A stretch of DNA of 64,000 nt from Rhizohabitans arisaemae (GTDB lineage: Bacteria > Actinomycetota > Actinomycetes > Streptosporangiales > Streptosporangiaceae), in assembly GCF_025996515.1 (NCBI RefSeq), contig NZ_BLRH01000021.1:1-64000 (forward strand), read 5' to 3'. The translations under genes were made by a program, and so were the position numbers. The notes under the pieces were generated by a model. The model had not been told where the DNA came from. It saw only the letters and a program-made list of their open reading frames with translations, and did no database searches. Position 1 is the stretch's first letter; each line of letters starts with the position of its first letter. Shown in pieces: positions 37,933-47,322 of this stretch.

Positions 37933-37974
37933 CCGAAGAGCCTAGACGCTCGCCCGTACCGGTCCGGTCCGAGG

Positions 37975-39078
37975 TCAGGGGGGAGAAACGCCGAGGGTGA
38001 GGAATTCGGTGAGCGCGCGGTGGTAGGGGACGATCGTGGTGAGGTCGGCGTACTCGTCGGGCCCGTGCTGGCCGTCGCCGCCGATGCCGAAGATGACCGC
38101 GTCCACCCCCCGCCGGTAGTAGAAACGACCGTCGGCGGAGCCGTGCTTGCGGAGGAAGGCGGGGTCGTAGCCCTGGTTCCGGATGGCCTGCTGCAGCCGC
38201 AGGACCTCGGGACGCCCCCGGTCGGCGTGGTGCGGCGGGTCGACGTGGTCCACCACGGGGGTCACCCCCGGCTGGCAGAACCCCGCCAGATGCCCTGCGA
38301 TCTCCTGGACCGACCGGCCGTTCAGGTCGAGGTCCTCGGCGGGGAACCGGATGTCCAGCCACGCCTGCGCCGACTCCGGCACCTGGTTGCGGGCCTGGTT
38401 CGGGGTCTCGACCCGGGCGACGTTGACGGTGGTCCGCCACACCTCCTCGGAGGTGACCGGGTAGGCGGCGAGCAGGTCCGCAAGGCTCCGGCCCAATTTG
38501 ACCAGGGCGTTGTCGCCGAGCCAGGGGTAGGCGCCGTGGGCGCCCCGCCCGGTCGCCCGCAGCGACGCCACCACCATCCCCTTGGAATCGGTCACCACGC
38601 GCAGCCCGCTCTGCTCCCCGATGAGGGCGAAGTCGGCGTCCACGCCCTGCTCCAGCTGATGGAGCGTGCCGTTGCGCCCGCCGACCTCCTCGTCGGTGAC
38701 GAGCTGCAGCGCGATCGGGTACGGCAGGCGCGCCGCCTGCTCGCGGAAGACCTGCGCCAGCACCAGCGCCGAGACCTTCATGTCCTGCGCGCCCCGCGCG
38801 TACAGGCGGTCGCCCTCGCGGCGCGGCCGGAACTGGTGGGGAGGGGCGGGTACGACGTCCAGGTGGGCGTTGAAGATCACGGAGAACCGCGCCGGGCGCT
38901 CGCCGGGGTAGACCAGCGCGCTCGGCTTCCCGCCCGAGGAGAACCGTTCGACGGCGAAGCCCGGCCCGGCGAAGTCGAGGACCAGCTCAAGCGCGCGGAG
39001 CAGGTCGCCGGGCCGTTCCTCGGTCGACGGCACGGCGAGCAGCTCCTCCGCGGCGGCGAGGAGGGGTTCGATGTCCAC
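37975..39078 (-). CDS. M20-family metallopeptidase / deacylase (ArgE/DapE-like)
   Basis: This 367-residue enzyme is an M20 zinc hydrolase. Visible ligands and catalytic residues are in FNAHLDVVPAP (His and Asp), YARGAQDMKV, VTDEEVGGRNG (Glu-Glu) and, near the end, the HGPDE motif. GRGAHGAYPW belongs to the dimerisation domain. Substrates of this family are N-acyl amino acids or dipeptides. I chose GTG 39078, preceded by GGGGGAGG, over longer upstream frames that overlap the mshC promoter region. It is divergent from mshC. Confidence 0.85.
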   Translation of the reverse strand: MDIEPLLAAAEELLAVPSTEERPGDLLRALELVLDFAGPGFAVERFSSGGKPSALVYPGERPARFSVIFNAHLDVVPAPPHQFRPRREGDRLYARGAQDMKVSALVLAQVFREQAARLPYPIALQLVTDEEVGGRNGTLHQLEQGVDADFALIGEQSGLRVVTDSKGMVVASLRATGRGAHGAYPWLGDNALVKLGRSLADLLAAYPVTSEEVWRTTVNVARVETPNQARNQVPESAQAWLDIRFPAEDLDLNGRSVQEIAGHLAGFCQPGVTPVVDHVDPPHHADRGRPEVLRLQQAIRNQGYDPAFLRKHGSADGRFYYRRGVDAVIFGIGGDGQHGPDEYADLTTIVPYHRALTEFLTLGVSPP

Positions 39079-39391
39079 CTGACCATCCTCCCCCGCCCGC
39101 CCCGCCGGCGCCATCGGATGAGCCGCCGGACGCCCGGGACGGACGGCACCACCGCGACCGGGGGAGGACGTCGGCGATCCCGGCGCCGTCCCTTGAGGCC
39201 GTTGTTCGCCCACAGGCGCGGGGTTTTGCCACCACCCGATCCCACTCGATGATTGACGCACCGACCTTGGATCCTGCTTTCCGGGCGACCGGTCGCCCGA
39301 CCAAGCTCCTGGCCGGATGGCCGGTTTCGGGTGGGCCGGTTGGACAGGGGAGGCGTTTTCCCTCATCGCGGGCGCGGATAGGCTCGGAGGC

Positions 39392-40621
39392 ATGCGATCG
39401 TGGCCCACCCCCGTGCTTCCCCGCCTGCCCGGCGTGGGAGAGCAGCTCCGACTGTTCGACACCTCCGCAGGTGAGATCCTCGCCACCGAGCCCCGCGACG
39501 GGACCGCCCGGATGTACGTCTGCGGAATCACGCCCTACGACGCCACCCACCTCGGCCACGCCAACACCTACGTCGCCTTCGACCTGGTCAACCGGGTGTG
39601 GCGCGACGCCGGGCTGGACGTGCACTACGTACAGAACGTGACGGACGTCGACGACCCCCTGCTGGAGCGCGCCACGCAGACCGGGCAGGACTGGCGGGAA
39701 CTCGCCGACCGGGAGATCGAGCTGTTCCGCACCGACATGACGGCGCTGCGGGTGCTGCCGCCGCGCGACTACATCGGCGCCGTCGAGTCGATCCCCCTCG
39801 TCGTCGAACTGATCGAACGGCTCCGGCGGCGGGGCGCCGCCTACGACGTCGACGGCGACGTCTACTTCCCCGTCCACGCCGACCCCGCGTTCGGCGCGGT
39901 CTCCCGGCTGGGGCCGGAGCCGATGCTGGAGCTGTTCGCCGAGCGCGGCGGCGACCCCGATCGCCAGGGAAAGAAGCACAAACTGGACTGCCTGCTCTGG
40001 CTGGCGCGGCGCCCCGGGGAGCCCGGCTGGGAGTCGCCGTACGGCCCGGGGCGTCCCGGCTGGCACATCGAATGCACCGCGATCTCGCTGCACCACCTCG
40101 GCGCGGACGTCGACCTCCTCGGCGGCGGCTCCGACCTCGCCTTCCCCCACCACGAGATGGGCGCGTCCGAGGCGCACGTCGCCACCGGGTCCGCACCGGC
40201 GGCCAGGCACTACGTCCACGCCGGGATGGTCGCCCTGGACGGCGAGAAGATGTCCAAGTCCCGGGGGAACCTGGTGTTCGTCTCCCGGCTCCGGGGGCAG
40301 GTCGACCCGATGGCGATCCGGCTGGCGCTGCTCGCCCACCACTACCGGTCCGACTGGGAGTGGTTCGAGGACGACCTGACCCGGGCGAAGGCACGGCTCG
40401 CGCGCTGGCGCGAGGCGACCTCCCTCGCGCAGGGCCCCGCCGCGGACGCCGTACTCGCGAAGGTCCGGGCCAGGCTCGCCGACGACCTCGACGCCCCCGG
40501 TGCCCTCGCGGCGATCGACGAGTGGGCCGACCGGGCCTTGGAACGTTCAGACGAGGGCGACCCGGCCGCACCGGCCCTCGTCAAGGACATCGCCGACGCC
40601 CTCCTCGGGGTCGCCCTGTAG
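39392..40621 (+). CDS. mshC: mycothiol ligase MshC (cysteine:GlcN-Ins ligase)
   Basis: This 409-residue enzyme joins cysteine to 1-D-myo-inosityl-2-amino-2-deoxy-alpha-D-glucopyranoside, the ATP-dependent third step of mycothiol synthesis. It is a shortened cysteinyl-tRNA synthetase homologue, with the HIGH-type motif in [16 protein letters not shown], the KMSKS motif in [10 protein letters not shown] and the zinc-site segment [14 protein letters not shown]. The length is right for MshC and too short for CysS. It begins [14 protein letters not shown] after GGCTCGGAGGC. Its usual neighbours TIGR03843/DUF3090 lie 6 kb to the left. Confidence 0.92.
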   Translation: MRSWPTPVLPRLPGVGEQLRLFDTSAGEILATEPRDGTARMYVCGITPYDATHLGHANTYVAFDLVNRVWRDAGLDVHYVQNVTDVDDPLLERATQTGQDWRELADREIELFRTDMTALRVLPPRDYIGAVESIPLVVELIERLRRRGAAYDVDGDVYFPVHADPAFGAVSRLGPEPMLELFAERGGDPDRQGKKHKLDCLLWLARRPGEPGWESPYGPGRPGWHIECTAISLHHLGADVDLLGGGSDLAFPHHEMGASEAHVATGSAPAARHYVHAGMVALDGEKMSKSRGNLVFVSRLRGQVDPMAIRLALLAHHYRSDWEWFEDDLTRAKARLARWREATSLAQGPAADAVLAKVRARLADDLDAPGALAAIDEWADRALERSDEGDPAAPALVKDIADALLGVAL

Positions 40622-40985
40622 GAGTACCGCGGCCGCGCCGGTGCGTTTCACGTGTCATTCGTTGATCGGTAAGACGATCGACGGCTGCCGGTATGAGGGA
40701 AGACGCACCGGTACGGCCCTGCGTGGCGTGGTGTTGCCTGGCGGAGAAATCACGGCGGCGGGTAGCCGGTGTCGCGCTCAGTGCCGGTGGAGGGGCGCTT
40801 CGCCGGCGATGCGACCGTCTCCGCCTCCGCCGGTTCGGGTGCTTCCCGAGGGCCGGAACGCGGACTTCGACGAGTTGAGGCGCCGGGACGAAGGCTTCCC
40901 TCGGAAAACCCACCTGCAACCTATGGTTGCGCATGGTGTAGTCTGACGTGCAATCAATGGTTGCACGTTGGATGGAGGTGGGAAC
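40622..40985. other. intergenic region with regulatory sites only
   Basis: I see no gene between mshC and the SRPBCC gene. The left 290 bp hold GC-rich DNA without recognisable features. The right end carries the two ArsR-type inverted repeats listed separately. Confidence 0.5.
40916..40966. promoter_or_regulatory. two ArsR-type operators upstream of the SRPBCC-arsR operon
   Basis: Site one is GCAACC-TAT-GGTTGC at 40916-40930, a perfect inverted repeat. Site two is GTGCAATCAATGGTTGCAC at 40948-40966, a near-perfect inverted repeat that shares ATGGTTGC. The centres are 34 bp apart, roughly three helical turns. They lie directly before the start of the operon encoding an ArsR-type repressor and are its likely autoregulatory sites. 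Confidence 0.6.
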
Positions 40986-41429
40986 ATGGTTCCCGAACGG
41001 ATCGAGCGGGAGATTCGGATCGACGCACCGGTGGAGCGGGTGTGGACGGTCGTCACCGAACCCGAGCATCTCAACCGGTGGCTCGGCGACACCGCCGAGA
41101 TCGACCTGCGGCCGGGCGGTGCCGGGCTTCTCGTGTGGGAGAAGTACGGCGCCTCGCGGCTGCGGGTGGAGAGGGTGGAGCCGCCGCACCTGTTCGCCTT
41201 CCGCTGGGCCCGCGGCGAGGACCAGCCCGTCCCGGGGAAGGCCACGCTCGTCGAGATGAGTCTGACCGCGGAAGGCGAGGGCACCCTGCTCCGCGTGGTG
41301 GAGAGCGGATTCCCGGAGCTCGACCTGCCCGAGGAGGAGAAGGAGCGCTACGTCGCCGAGAACACGGGCGGCTGGCGGAGCGAGCTGGACGAGCTCCGCG
41401 AGTACCTCGCGCGGCCGCACGCCGGATGA
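40986..41429 (+). CDS. SRPBCC (AHSA1-like) domain protein
   Basis: This 147-residue protein is a START/Bet v1-like (SRPBCC, AHSA1) hydrophobic-pocket protein. It begins MVPERIEREIRIDAPVERVW and has TVVTEPEHLNRWLGDTAEID, the usual start of the fold. It ends with ENTGGWRSELDELREYL. Such proteins are commonly encoded with an ArsR repressor, as here, and may bind small hydrophobic ligands. ATG 40986 follows GGAGGTGGG. Its stop overlaps the arsR start (ATGA). Confidence 0.85.
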   Translation: MVPERIEREIRIDAPVERVWTVVTEPEHLNRWLGDTAEIDLRPGGAGLLVWEKYGASRLRVERVEPPHLFAFRWARGEDQPVPGKATLVEMSLTAEGEGTLLRVVESGFPELDLPEEEKERYVAENTGGWRSELDELREYLARPHAG

Positions 41430-41782
41430 TCCGGCACGACGACGAGTCCGACGAGCTGTGGGCGGCCGTCGCCGACCCGATCCGCAGGAGGCTGCTCGAC
41501 CTCCTGCTCACCGACGGGGAGGCGACCGCCACCACGCTCGCCGCCGGACTGCCCGTCACCCGCCAGGCCGTCGCCAAACACCTGGCGGTCCTCGAACGGG
41601 TACACCTCGTGGAAGGGCGGCGGCACGGCCGGGAGGTCCGGTACGGCGTGCGCCCGGAACGGCTCGACGCCGCCACCCGATCGATGGCGCTGGTGGCGGC
41701 CCGCTGGGACGAGCGGCTGGCGACGATCAAACAGCTCGCCGAGGACGTCTCCGGCGAGGCCGGCGAACCCCGGGGGGATTGA
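41426..41782 (+). CDS. ArsR-family transcriptional regulator
   Basis: This 118-residue winged-helix repressor has the ArsR pattern: LWAAVADPIRRRLLDLLLTD, then ATTLAAGLPVTRQAVAKHLA, then VLERVHLVEGRRHGREVRY. There is no metal-binding cysteine box, so it belongs to the metal-independent, SRPBCC-linked group. It is translationally coupled to the preceding gene and probably represses the operon through the two GGTTGC inverted repeats upstream. Confidence 0.85.
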   Translation: MIRHDDESDELWAAVADPIRRRLLDLLLTDGEATATTLAAGLPVTRQAVAKHLAVLERVHLVEGRRHGREVRYGVRPERLDAATRSMALVAARWDERLATIKQLAEDVSGEAGEPRGD

Positions 41783-41784
41783 CC

Positions 41785-42144
41785 ATGCCGCTGTCCGGCA
41801 AGATCGCCGTGATTTCCGGAGGAGGGGGCGCGAGCGGAGGGGCCGTGGCCCGTACCTGCCCCGGAGCAGGGGCTTACGTTCACCCCGCGAGCCGTACCCT
41901 CGGCGAACTCCGGCGGGTCGCGGCCGGCATCGCCGCCCGGGGCGGGGACGAAACGGCGGAGGTCGATGCCCTCGACGAGCACGCCGACGCGGTGGCGAAG
42001 GCCGGGGGCGGTATCGACACCCGACACGGTCGTCCCCGTCGACTGACCGGCACCGGACACCCTGGCGGCGGGCCTGCGGAGGCGCCCGCCGTCAGGGGCC
42101 CGATGGGCCGGGCACGCCGCCGTACAACGCTCAGATCATCGTAA
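41785..42144 (+). pseudogene. truncated short-chain dehydrogenase
   Basis: The frame starts MPLSGKIAVISGGGGASGGA, resembling the nucleotide-binding start of a short-chain dehydrogenase, and continues with plausible SDR sequence (AARGGDETAEVDALDEHADA) to about residue 75. Sequence after that is Arg/Gly/Pro-rich noise, and the catalytic Tyr-x3-Lys region is absent. Only about one third of an SDR (250 residues) remains. It may once have been part of the SRPBCC-arsR operon, since it starts 2 bp after the arsR stop. Confidence 0.55.
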
Positions 42145-42190
42145 GAAATGATGTGCTGCCAAACACGGAGACAGCGAGCACTATGGCGTC

Positions 42191-42277
42191 ATGAGACGGC
42201 GAACCCCGTGGGTGTGGCGTGAACAACCCGGCCAGGCGGCCGTACGCGGCGAGCGCACCGGGTCGGCGGGGCGGTGA
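42191..42277 (+). CDS. 28-residue mini-ORF coupled to the first NB-ARC/TPR gene
   Basis: An ATG frame that begins MRRRTPWVWREQPGQ and ends at a TGA overlapping the GTG start of the following gene (GTGA). The second NB-ARC/TPR gene has the same arrangement, and the two mini-ORFs share GTCATGAGRCGGCGAA at their starts. It may be a small protein or a translational-coupling leader. Confidence 0.4.
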   Translation: MRRRTPWVWREQPGQAAVRGERTGSAGR

Positions 42278-44541
42278 CCGGGGTGGGAGGGGACGGGATC
42301 CATCTGGAGGTGAGCGGGTCCGCCGTGCTCCGGGACCTGATCCAGATCGGCAACGTCGCCAGAGACGTGATCATCAACCAGGCCGGGCCGCAGCCCGAGC
42401 CGGAACGGATCGTCGAAGGCGACATCCCCGCCCAGCCCCCGGGGTTCCAACCCCGGGAAGACCTCCTCCGACGGCTCCACGATCAGGTGGCCGCCGGGGG
42501 AGCGGCGGTGATCTGCGCGCTCACCGGGACGCCGGGGGTCGGCAAAACCACCCTGGCGGCGTCCTACGCCTGGGCCTGCCGGCACGCCGAATGGCCCCTG
42601 GTGGCCTGGATCGCCGCGGAGAACGAGAACCAGATCGTCGCCGGGCTCGGCTCCCTCGCCCACCGGCTGGGGATCCGCCTCCCCGACGACGACGCCCACA
42701 CCGCGGCGACCAAGGCCAGGAACCGGCTGGCCGGGATGGACACCCCGAGCCTGCTCGTCTTCGACAACGCCGCCGACCCCGACGTGATCCGCCGCTGGTG
42801 TCCGTCGACCGGTGCAGTCCGGGTGATCGTCACCTCCCGCAACGCGGCCTTCGGCCGCCTCCACCCGCCGGTCCCCGTCGAAGAGTTCACCGACGAGCAG
42901 GCCCTGCGGTTCCTGCGGGAACGTACCGGGCTCTCCGACGACGCCGGAGCGCGGCGCCTGGCGGCCGAACTAGGCCGGCTCCCGCTCGCCCTCTCCCAGG
43001 CCGCCTCCGTGATCGCCCGTCGAGGCATCGGCTACCCCGAGTACCTGGAGTTGCTCGCGGGCTTCCCGCTGCCGGAGCACCTGTCCCGCCACGACGGCGA
43101 CGCCTACCCCGACGGCACCGCTCAGGCGATCCTGCTCTCGGTCGGCCAGCTCGAACCCGACGACGAGGACACGCACGAGGTTCTGGACCTCCTCTCGGTC
43201 CTTTCCCCGGCCGGGATACCACGGGCGCTGTTCCACGAGGTGATCGACGATCCCGCCGGCCGGGCGACGCTCGGCGAAACCCTCGCCCGGCTCGCCGACG
43301 CCTCGCTGATCACCTTCACCGAGAACGGCGGCACCATCCTCATGCATCGCCTCGTCCAGCGTGTGCTGCGCGAACGTGCCCTGCTCGGCCACGACCCGGC
43401 CGAGGCGGTCCGCGGCGCCACCGGCCTGCTGACGGTGTTCGCCGAGCTGATTCCCGACGGCGCCAAGACCTGGGGCGCCCGGGTCGCCGTCGACACGGTC
43501 CTCGAGCAGTGCGACGCCCTCTACCCGGTCGCGAAGGCAGCCGGCCTGCTCTCCGACGAGTTGATGCTCCTCCGGTTGTGGGGCGTCTCCGCCCTGCTCG
43601 GTCTGGCCGCTCCCGACCGGGCCGTTCCCCTGGCACAGGCGACGCTCAACGACTTCGAGGACATCCTGGAGCACGGCCATCCGGACGCACTCCGCGCCCG
43701 CGCATTGCTCGCCTTCGCCTATCAGGACCTGGGACGGCCCGCCGAGGCGATCTCACTTCTGCACGTGGTCCTCACCGCCAGGGAACGCATCGACGGGCCC
43801 GACCATCCGGACACCCTGACCACGCGCTACAACCTCGCCCTCGCCTACCAGGACGTGGGACGCTTCACCCAGGCGATCGACCTCCATCACGTCGTCCTCA
43901 CCGCCAGGGAACGGATTCTGGGATCCGACGACCCTGACACGCTCACCAGCCGGGACAACCTCGCCCGTGCCTACCAGCAGGCCGGGCGACCCACCGAGGC
44001 CGTCGCGCTCCATCAGGCCGTACTCGCAGACCGCGAACGGGTACTCGGCCCCGACCATCCGCAGACCCTCGGCACGAGCAACAACCTCGCCTTCGCCCAT
44101 CAGCACGCCGGACACCTCTCCCAGGCCGTCACGCTCTTCGAGAAGACCCTCGCCGACCTGGAACGCGTCCTCGGCCCAGACCATCCGGACACCCTCAACT
44201 GCCGCAACAACCTCGCCCTCGCCTACACGGCGGAGGGCAGGCACGACCAAGCCTTCGAGCTGTACCGTGTCACGCTCGCCGACCGGGCGCGCCTCCTCGG
44301 GCCCCACCACCCGGACACGCTCCTCAGCCGCAACAACCTCGCCGTCGCCTACCGGAAAGCCGGACAGGTCCCTCAGGCGATCGCACTCTACGAAGAGATC
44401 CTCGCGGACTGCGAGCGCGTCCTCAGCCCCGACCATCCCATGACCCACACGGTCCGGGAGAACCTCGAGTTCGCCCGCCGAAGCGCACAGGAGAGCGGCC
44501 CGGGCTGGCTCAGGGCAATTCGCAGGATCATCGGGGGCTGA
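42274..44541 (+). CDS. NB-ARC/TPR STAND protein 1 with N-terminal RHIM-like motif
   Basis: This 755-residue protein is a bacterial NLR-like ATPase. Residues 13-36 hold a short beta-rich motif with core LIQIGNV, ending DVIINQ. The NB-ARC domain follows: P-loop GTPGVGKTT (Lys91), Walker B LLVFDNAADPD, sensor VIVTSRNAAFG, GLPL-type LGRLPLALSQAASV and an MHD-like MHRL (357-360). Residues about 455-740 form six 42-residue kinesin-light-chain-type TPRs (DHPDTLTTRYNLALAY pattern) and a partial one. There is no enzymatic effector domain, so it probably signals through the N-terminal motif after ligand sensing by the TPRs. The GTG start overlaps the upstream mini-ORF. It is a tandem paralogue of the next large gene. 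Confidence 0.85.
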   Translation: MTGVGGDGIHLEVSGSAVLRDLIQIGNVARDVIINQAGPQPEPERIVEGDIPAQPPGFQPREDLLRRLHDQVAAGGAAVICALTGTPGVGKTTLAASYAWACRHAEWPLVAWIAAENENQIVAGLGSLAHRLGIRLPDDDAHTAATKARNRLAGMDTPSLLVFDNAADPDVIRRWCPSTGAVRVIVTSRNAAFGRLHPPVPVEEFTDEQALRFLRERTGLSDDAGARRLAAELGRLPLALSQAASVIARRGIGYPEYLELLAGFPLPEHLSRHDGDAYPDGTAQAILLSVGQLEPDDEDTHEVLDLLSVLSPAGIPRALFHEVIDDPAGRATLGETLARLADASLITFTENGGTILMHRLVQRVLRERALLGHDPAEAVRGATGLLTVFAELIPDGAKTWGARVAVDTVLEQCDALYPVAKAAGLLSDELMLLRLWGVSALLGLAAPDRAVPLAQATLNDFEDILEHGHPDALRARALLAFAYQDLGRPAEAISLLHVVLTARERIDGPDHPDTLTTRYNLALAYQDVGRFTQAIDLHHVVLTARERILGSDDPDTLTSRDNLARAYQQAGRPTEAVALHQAVLADRERVLGPDHPQTLGTSNNLAFAHQHAGHLSQAVTLFEKTLADLERVLGPDHPDTLNCRNNLALAYTAEGRHDQAFELYRVTLADRARLLGPHHPDTLLSRNNLAVAYRKAGQVPQAIALYEEILADCERVLSPDHPMTHTVRENLEFARRSAQESGPGWLRAIRRIIGG

Positions 44542-44598
44542 CCGAATCCTCGTCGAAATCCACCGCCGGGCGCAGGTTCGGGAAGGAGTATTGGGGTC

Positions 44599-44742
44599 AT
44601 GAGGCGGCGAAGCCCCGCGAATCACGATGGGATGTTCGGCAGGGGTGTCGCATCCGGTGGTTCCAGGATTGCAACGGCCCTTCGACCGGGTCGAGGGATT
44701 CCGGTTGCCGACATCGACGGCACCACGAGGGAACGACGATGA
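44599..44742 (+). CDS. 47-residue mini-ORF coupled to the second NB-ARC/TPR gene
   Basis: An ATG frame with GGAAGGAG 10 bp upstream. It begins MRRRSPANHDGMFGR and ends with a TGA overlapping the ATG of the next gene (ATGA). It matches the first mini-ORF in its opening MRRR[TS]P, in position and in coupling, but the rest of the two peptides is unrelated. Confidence 0.45.
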   Translation: MRRRSPANHDGMFGRGVASGGSRIATALRPGRGIPVADIDGTTRERR

Positions 44743-47156
44743 CCGGGGCCGGCCCGGGGCCGGGCGCCGAAAGGCCGGATCCGCATGTGAGCGGGTCCAC
44801 CGTGTACCGGGACCTGCTGCAGATCGGCAACGTCCAGGGGAACGTGACCATCGCCCAAGGCGGGCCGCCGACCGCGCCGGAGCAGATCGTCGAGGGGGAC
44901 ATCCCCCAGCAGCCACCCGGGTTCCAGCCCCGCGAGGACCTGCTCCGGCGGCTGCACGAGCAGGTGGCCGCGGAGGGCGCCGCAGTGATCTGCGCTCTCA
45001 CCGGGCTGCCGGGGGTCGGCAAAACCACTCTGGCGGCGTCTTACGCCTGGGCCTGCCAGCACGCCGGATGGCCCCTGATCGCCTGGATCGCCGCCGAGAA
45101 CGAGAACCAGATCCTCGCCGGGCTCGCCGCCCTCGCCCACCGCCTGGGAATCTGCGGCGCCGACGACGACTCCCACGCCGCCGCCACCCGCGCGAAGCAT
45201 CGGCTGGCCGGATCCTGGTCCCCGGCGCTGCTGGTGTTCGACAACGCCGTCGACCCCGACTTGGTCCGCCGCTGGTGCCCCGCCACCGGGATGACCCGTG
45301 TGATCATCACCTCCCGCAACACCGCTTTCGGCCGCCTCCACACCCCCGTGCACATCGAGGAGTTCACCCCGGAGGAGGCGCTGCTGTTCCTGCGGCGGCG
45401 CACCGGGCTCAGCGACGATTCCGCCGCCGCGAACCTCGCCTCCGAACTGGGCCACCTTCCCCTCGCCCTCTCCCAGGCAGCCTCCGTCATCGCCCGACGG
45501 CACGTCGGCTACTCCGAATACCTCCACCTGCTCACGGACTTCCCGCTTGAGGAGCATCTGCCCCACCAGGACGGTGATGTCTACCCCCACGGCACCGCCC
45601 AGGCGATCCTGCTGTCGGTGACCCAGGCCGAGGCCGGCGACGAGGACACCTGGGAGGCATTGGGCGTGCTCGCGGTCCTGTCTCCCGCCGGGATACCCCG
45701 CGCCCTGTTCCGCGACGTCGTTGACGACCCCGCCGACCGGGCAAGGCTCGACGAGATCCTCGCCGGGCTCGCGGACCACTCGTTGATCACTTTCACCGAG
45801 GACGGCACCACGATCCTCATGCACCGCCTCATCCAGCGGGTCCTGCGTGAACGCGCTCGCCATGAGGACAATCTCGCAGGGATCCTGGACACCGCCACCC
45901 AATTGCTGTCGGCGTTCAACACTCTGATCCCCGAAGGCGCCGAAACCTGGAATGCCCGCGCCGCCGTGGAGGCGCTCCTGGAACAGACCGACGCCCTGTA
46001 CGCCATCGCCAGGGCTGAGGGCCGGATCTCCGCGGACCTGCTCACCCTGCGTCACTGGAGCGGCCGGTACCTGATCGACCTGGCCGACCCAGGTCGCGCC
46101 ATCACCCTGTTGGAGGTGACGGTCACCGACTTCCAGAACGTCCTGGGACGCGACCACCCCGATACCCTCATAAACCGCGCCACCCTCGTGCTCGCCTACC
46201 TGGAGGCAGGGCTGGTCGACCTTGCCATCACCCTTAACAGGGAGAGCCTCGCCGACCAAGAACGCATTTTGGGGTCTGACCACCCTGAGACCCTGAGAAC
46301 GCGCAGCAACCTCGCTCTCGCCTATCAGACGGCCGGGCAACTCGACCTTGCCATCGGCCTCCACCAGTCTCTCCTCGCCGACGAGGAACGCATCTTCGGC
46401 CCCCACCGCCTTGAGACCCTGAGAACGCGCAACAACCTCGCCGTCGCCTATCAGACGGCCGGCCAACTCGACCTTGCCATCGGCCTCTACCAGTCTCTCC
46501 TCGCGGACCAGGAACGCATCTTCGGCCCCCACCACCCCGAAACCCTCAGAACGCGCAACAACCTCGCTCTCGCCTACAACGAGGCTGGGCAATCCACTCA
46601 GACCATCGCCCTCTACCAGTCTCTCCTCGCGGACCAGGAACGCATCCTCGGCCCCCACCACCCCGAAACCCTCAGAACGCGCAACAACTTGGCAGGTGCG
46701 TACCGGGAGCTAGGGCAATACGCCCAGGCCGTCACCCTCAATCGGGAAAACCTCTCCGAGTGCGAGCGGATACTCGGACCCGATCACCCCCTCACTCTCA
46801 CCGCACGCAGCAACCTCGCCAACTCCTATCTGGACTCCGGGCGGTTCGATCTCGCCTTCACCCTCCTTCAAACCCTCCTCGCCGACCAAGAACGGATCCT
46901 CGGCCCCCACCATCCCGACATCCTCACCACCCGCAACAACCTCGCCACCGCCTACCTCGAGGCCGGGCAAATCGATCTCGCAATCGTCCTGTACGAATCA
47001 ACCCTGGCGGACTGCGAACAGGTACTCAGCACGGACCATCCGCTGACCGGACTGTTGCGGGAGAACCTCGACCTCTCCCGTGATCGCGCAACACGGGAGA
47101 ACTCGTGGTGGCTACGCGTCCTCAAGCGGATCCGGCGGCGAACGCACCCCCGGTGA
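44739..47156 (+). CDS. NB-ARC/TPR STAND protein 2 with N-terminal RHIM-like motif
   Basis: This 805-residue paralogue has the same layout as the preceding large gene. Residues 17-40 carry the short motif with core LLQIGNV, ending VTIAQ. The NB-ARC domain has P-loop GLPGVGKTT (Lys95), LLVFDNAVDPD, VIITSRNTAFG, LGHLPLALSQAASV and MHRLIQRVLRE. Seven or more 42-residue TPRs fill the C-terminal half (HPETLRTRNNLALAY pattern), followed by a basic tail. Two adjacent TPR units are nearly identical in DNA, so the sensor array has expanded recently. ATG 44739 overlaps the mini-ORF stop. I infer a ligand-sensing, nucleotide-switched protein that signals through its N-terminal motif, possibly in defence. 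Confidence 0.85.
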   Translation: MTGAGPGPGAERPDPHVSGSTVYRDLLQIGNVQGNVTIAQGGPPTAPEQIVEGDIPQQPPGFQPREDLLRRLHEQVAAEGAAVICALTGLPGVGKTTLAASYAWACQHAGWPLIAWIAAENENQILAGLAALAHRLGICGADDDSHAAATRAKHRLAGSWSPALLVFDNAVDPDLVRRWCPATGMTRVIITSRNTAFGRLHTPVHIEEFTPEEALLFLRRRTGLSDDSAAANLASELGHLPLALSQAASVIARRHVGYSEYLHLLTDFPLEEHLPHQDGDVYPHGTAQAILLSVTQAEAGDEDTWEALGVLAVLSPAGIPRALFRDVVDDPADRARLDEILAGLADHSLITFTEDGTTILMHRLIQRVLRERARHEDNLAGILDTATQLLSAFNTLIPEGAETWNARAAVEALLEQTDALYAIARAEGRISADLLTLRHWSGRYLIDLADPGRAITLLEVTVTDFQNVLGRDHPDTLINRATLVLAYLEAGLVDLAITLNRESLADQERILGSDHPETLRTRSNLALAYQTAGQLDLAIGLHQSLLADEERIFGPHRLETLRTRNNLAVAYQTAGQLDLAIGLYQSLLADQERIFGPHHPETLRTRNNLALAYNEAGQSTQTIALYQSLLADQERILGPHHPETLRTRNNLAGAYRELGQYAQAVTLNRENLSECERILGPDHPLTLTARSNLANSYLDSGRFDLAFTLLQTLLADQERILGPHHPDILTTRNNLATAYLEAGQIDLAIVLYESTLADCEQVLSTDHPLTGLLRENLDLSRDRATRENSWWLRVLKRIRRRTHPR
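46484..46688 (+). repeat. recently duplicated 126-bp TPR-encoding unit
   Basis: Bases 46484-46562 recur at 46610-46688, an offset of exactly 126 bp (42 codons). Over 79 bp I find one difference (T at 46520, C at 46646). A more diverged copy starts about 126 bp upstream near 46358. The period is one TPR, so copy number can change in frame. Confidence 0.8.
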
Positions 47157-47322
47157 AGCCCTGAGCCGACACCGGCCTGAGCAGGCGCGACAGACTGCCT
47201 CGCCGACCGGCGGTTCACCGAACCATAATTGTGCGATCTTGTAAGGCCATCGATGACCGGCGCCGACGAGACGATCAGGCCGGTTCCGGTCGTGTGGGAC
47301 GCTGTCGGACCAAGCTCGTGTG

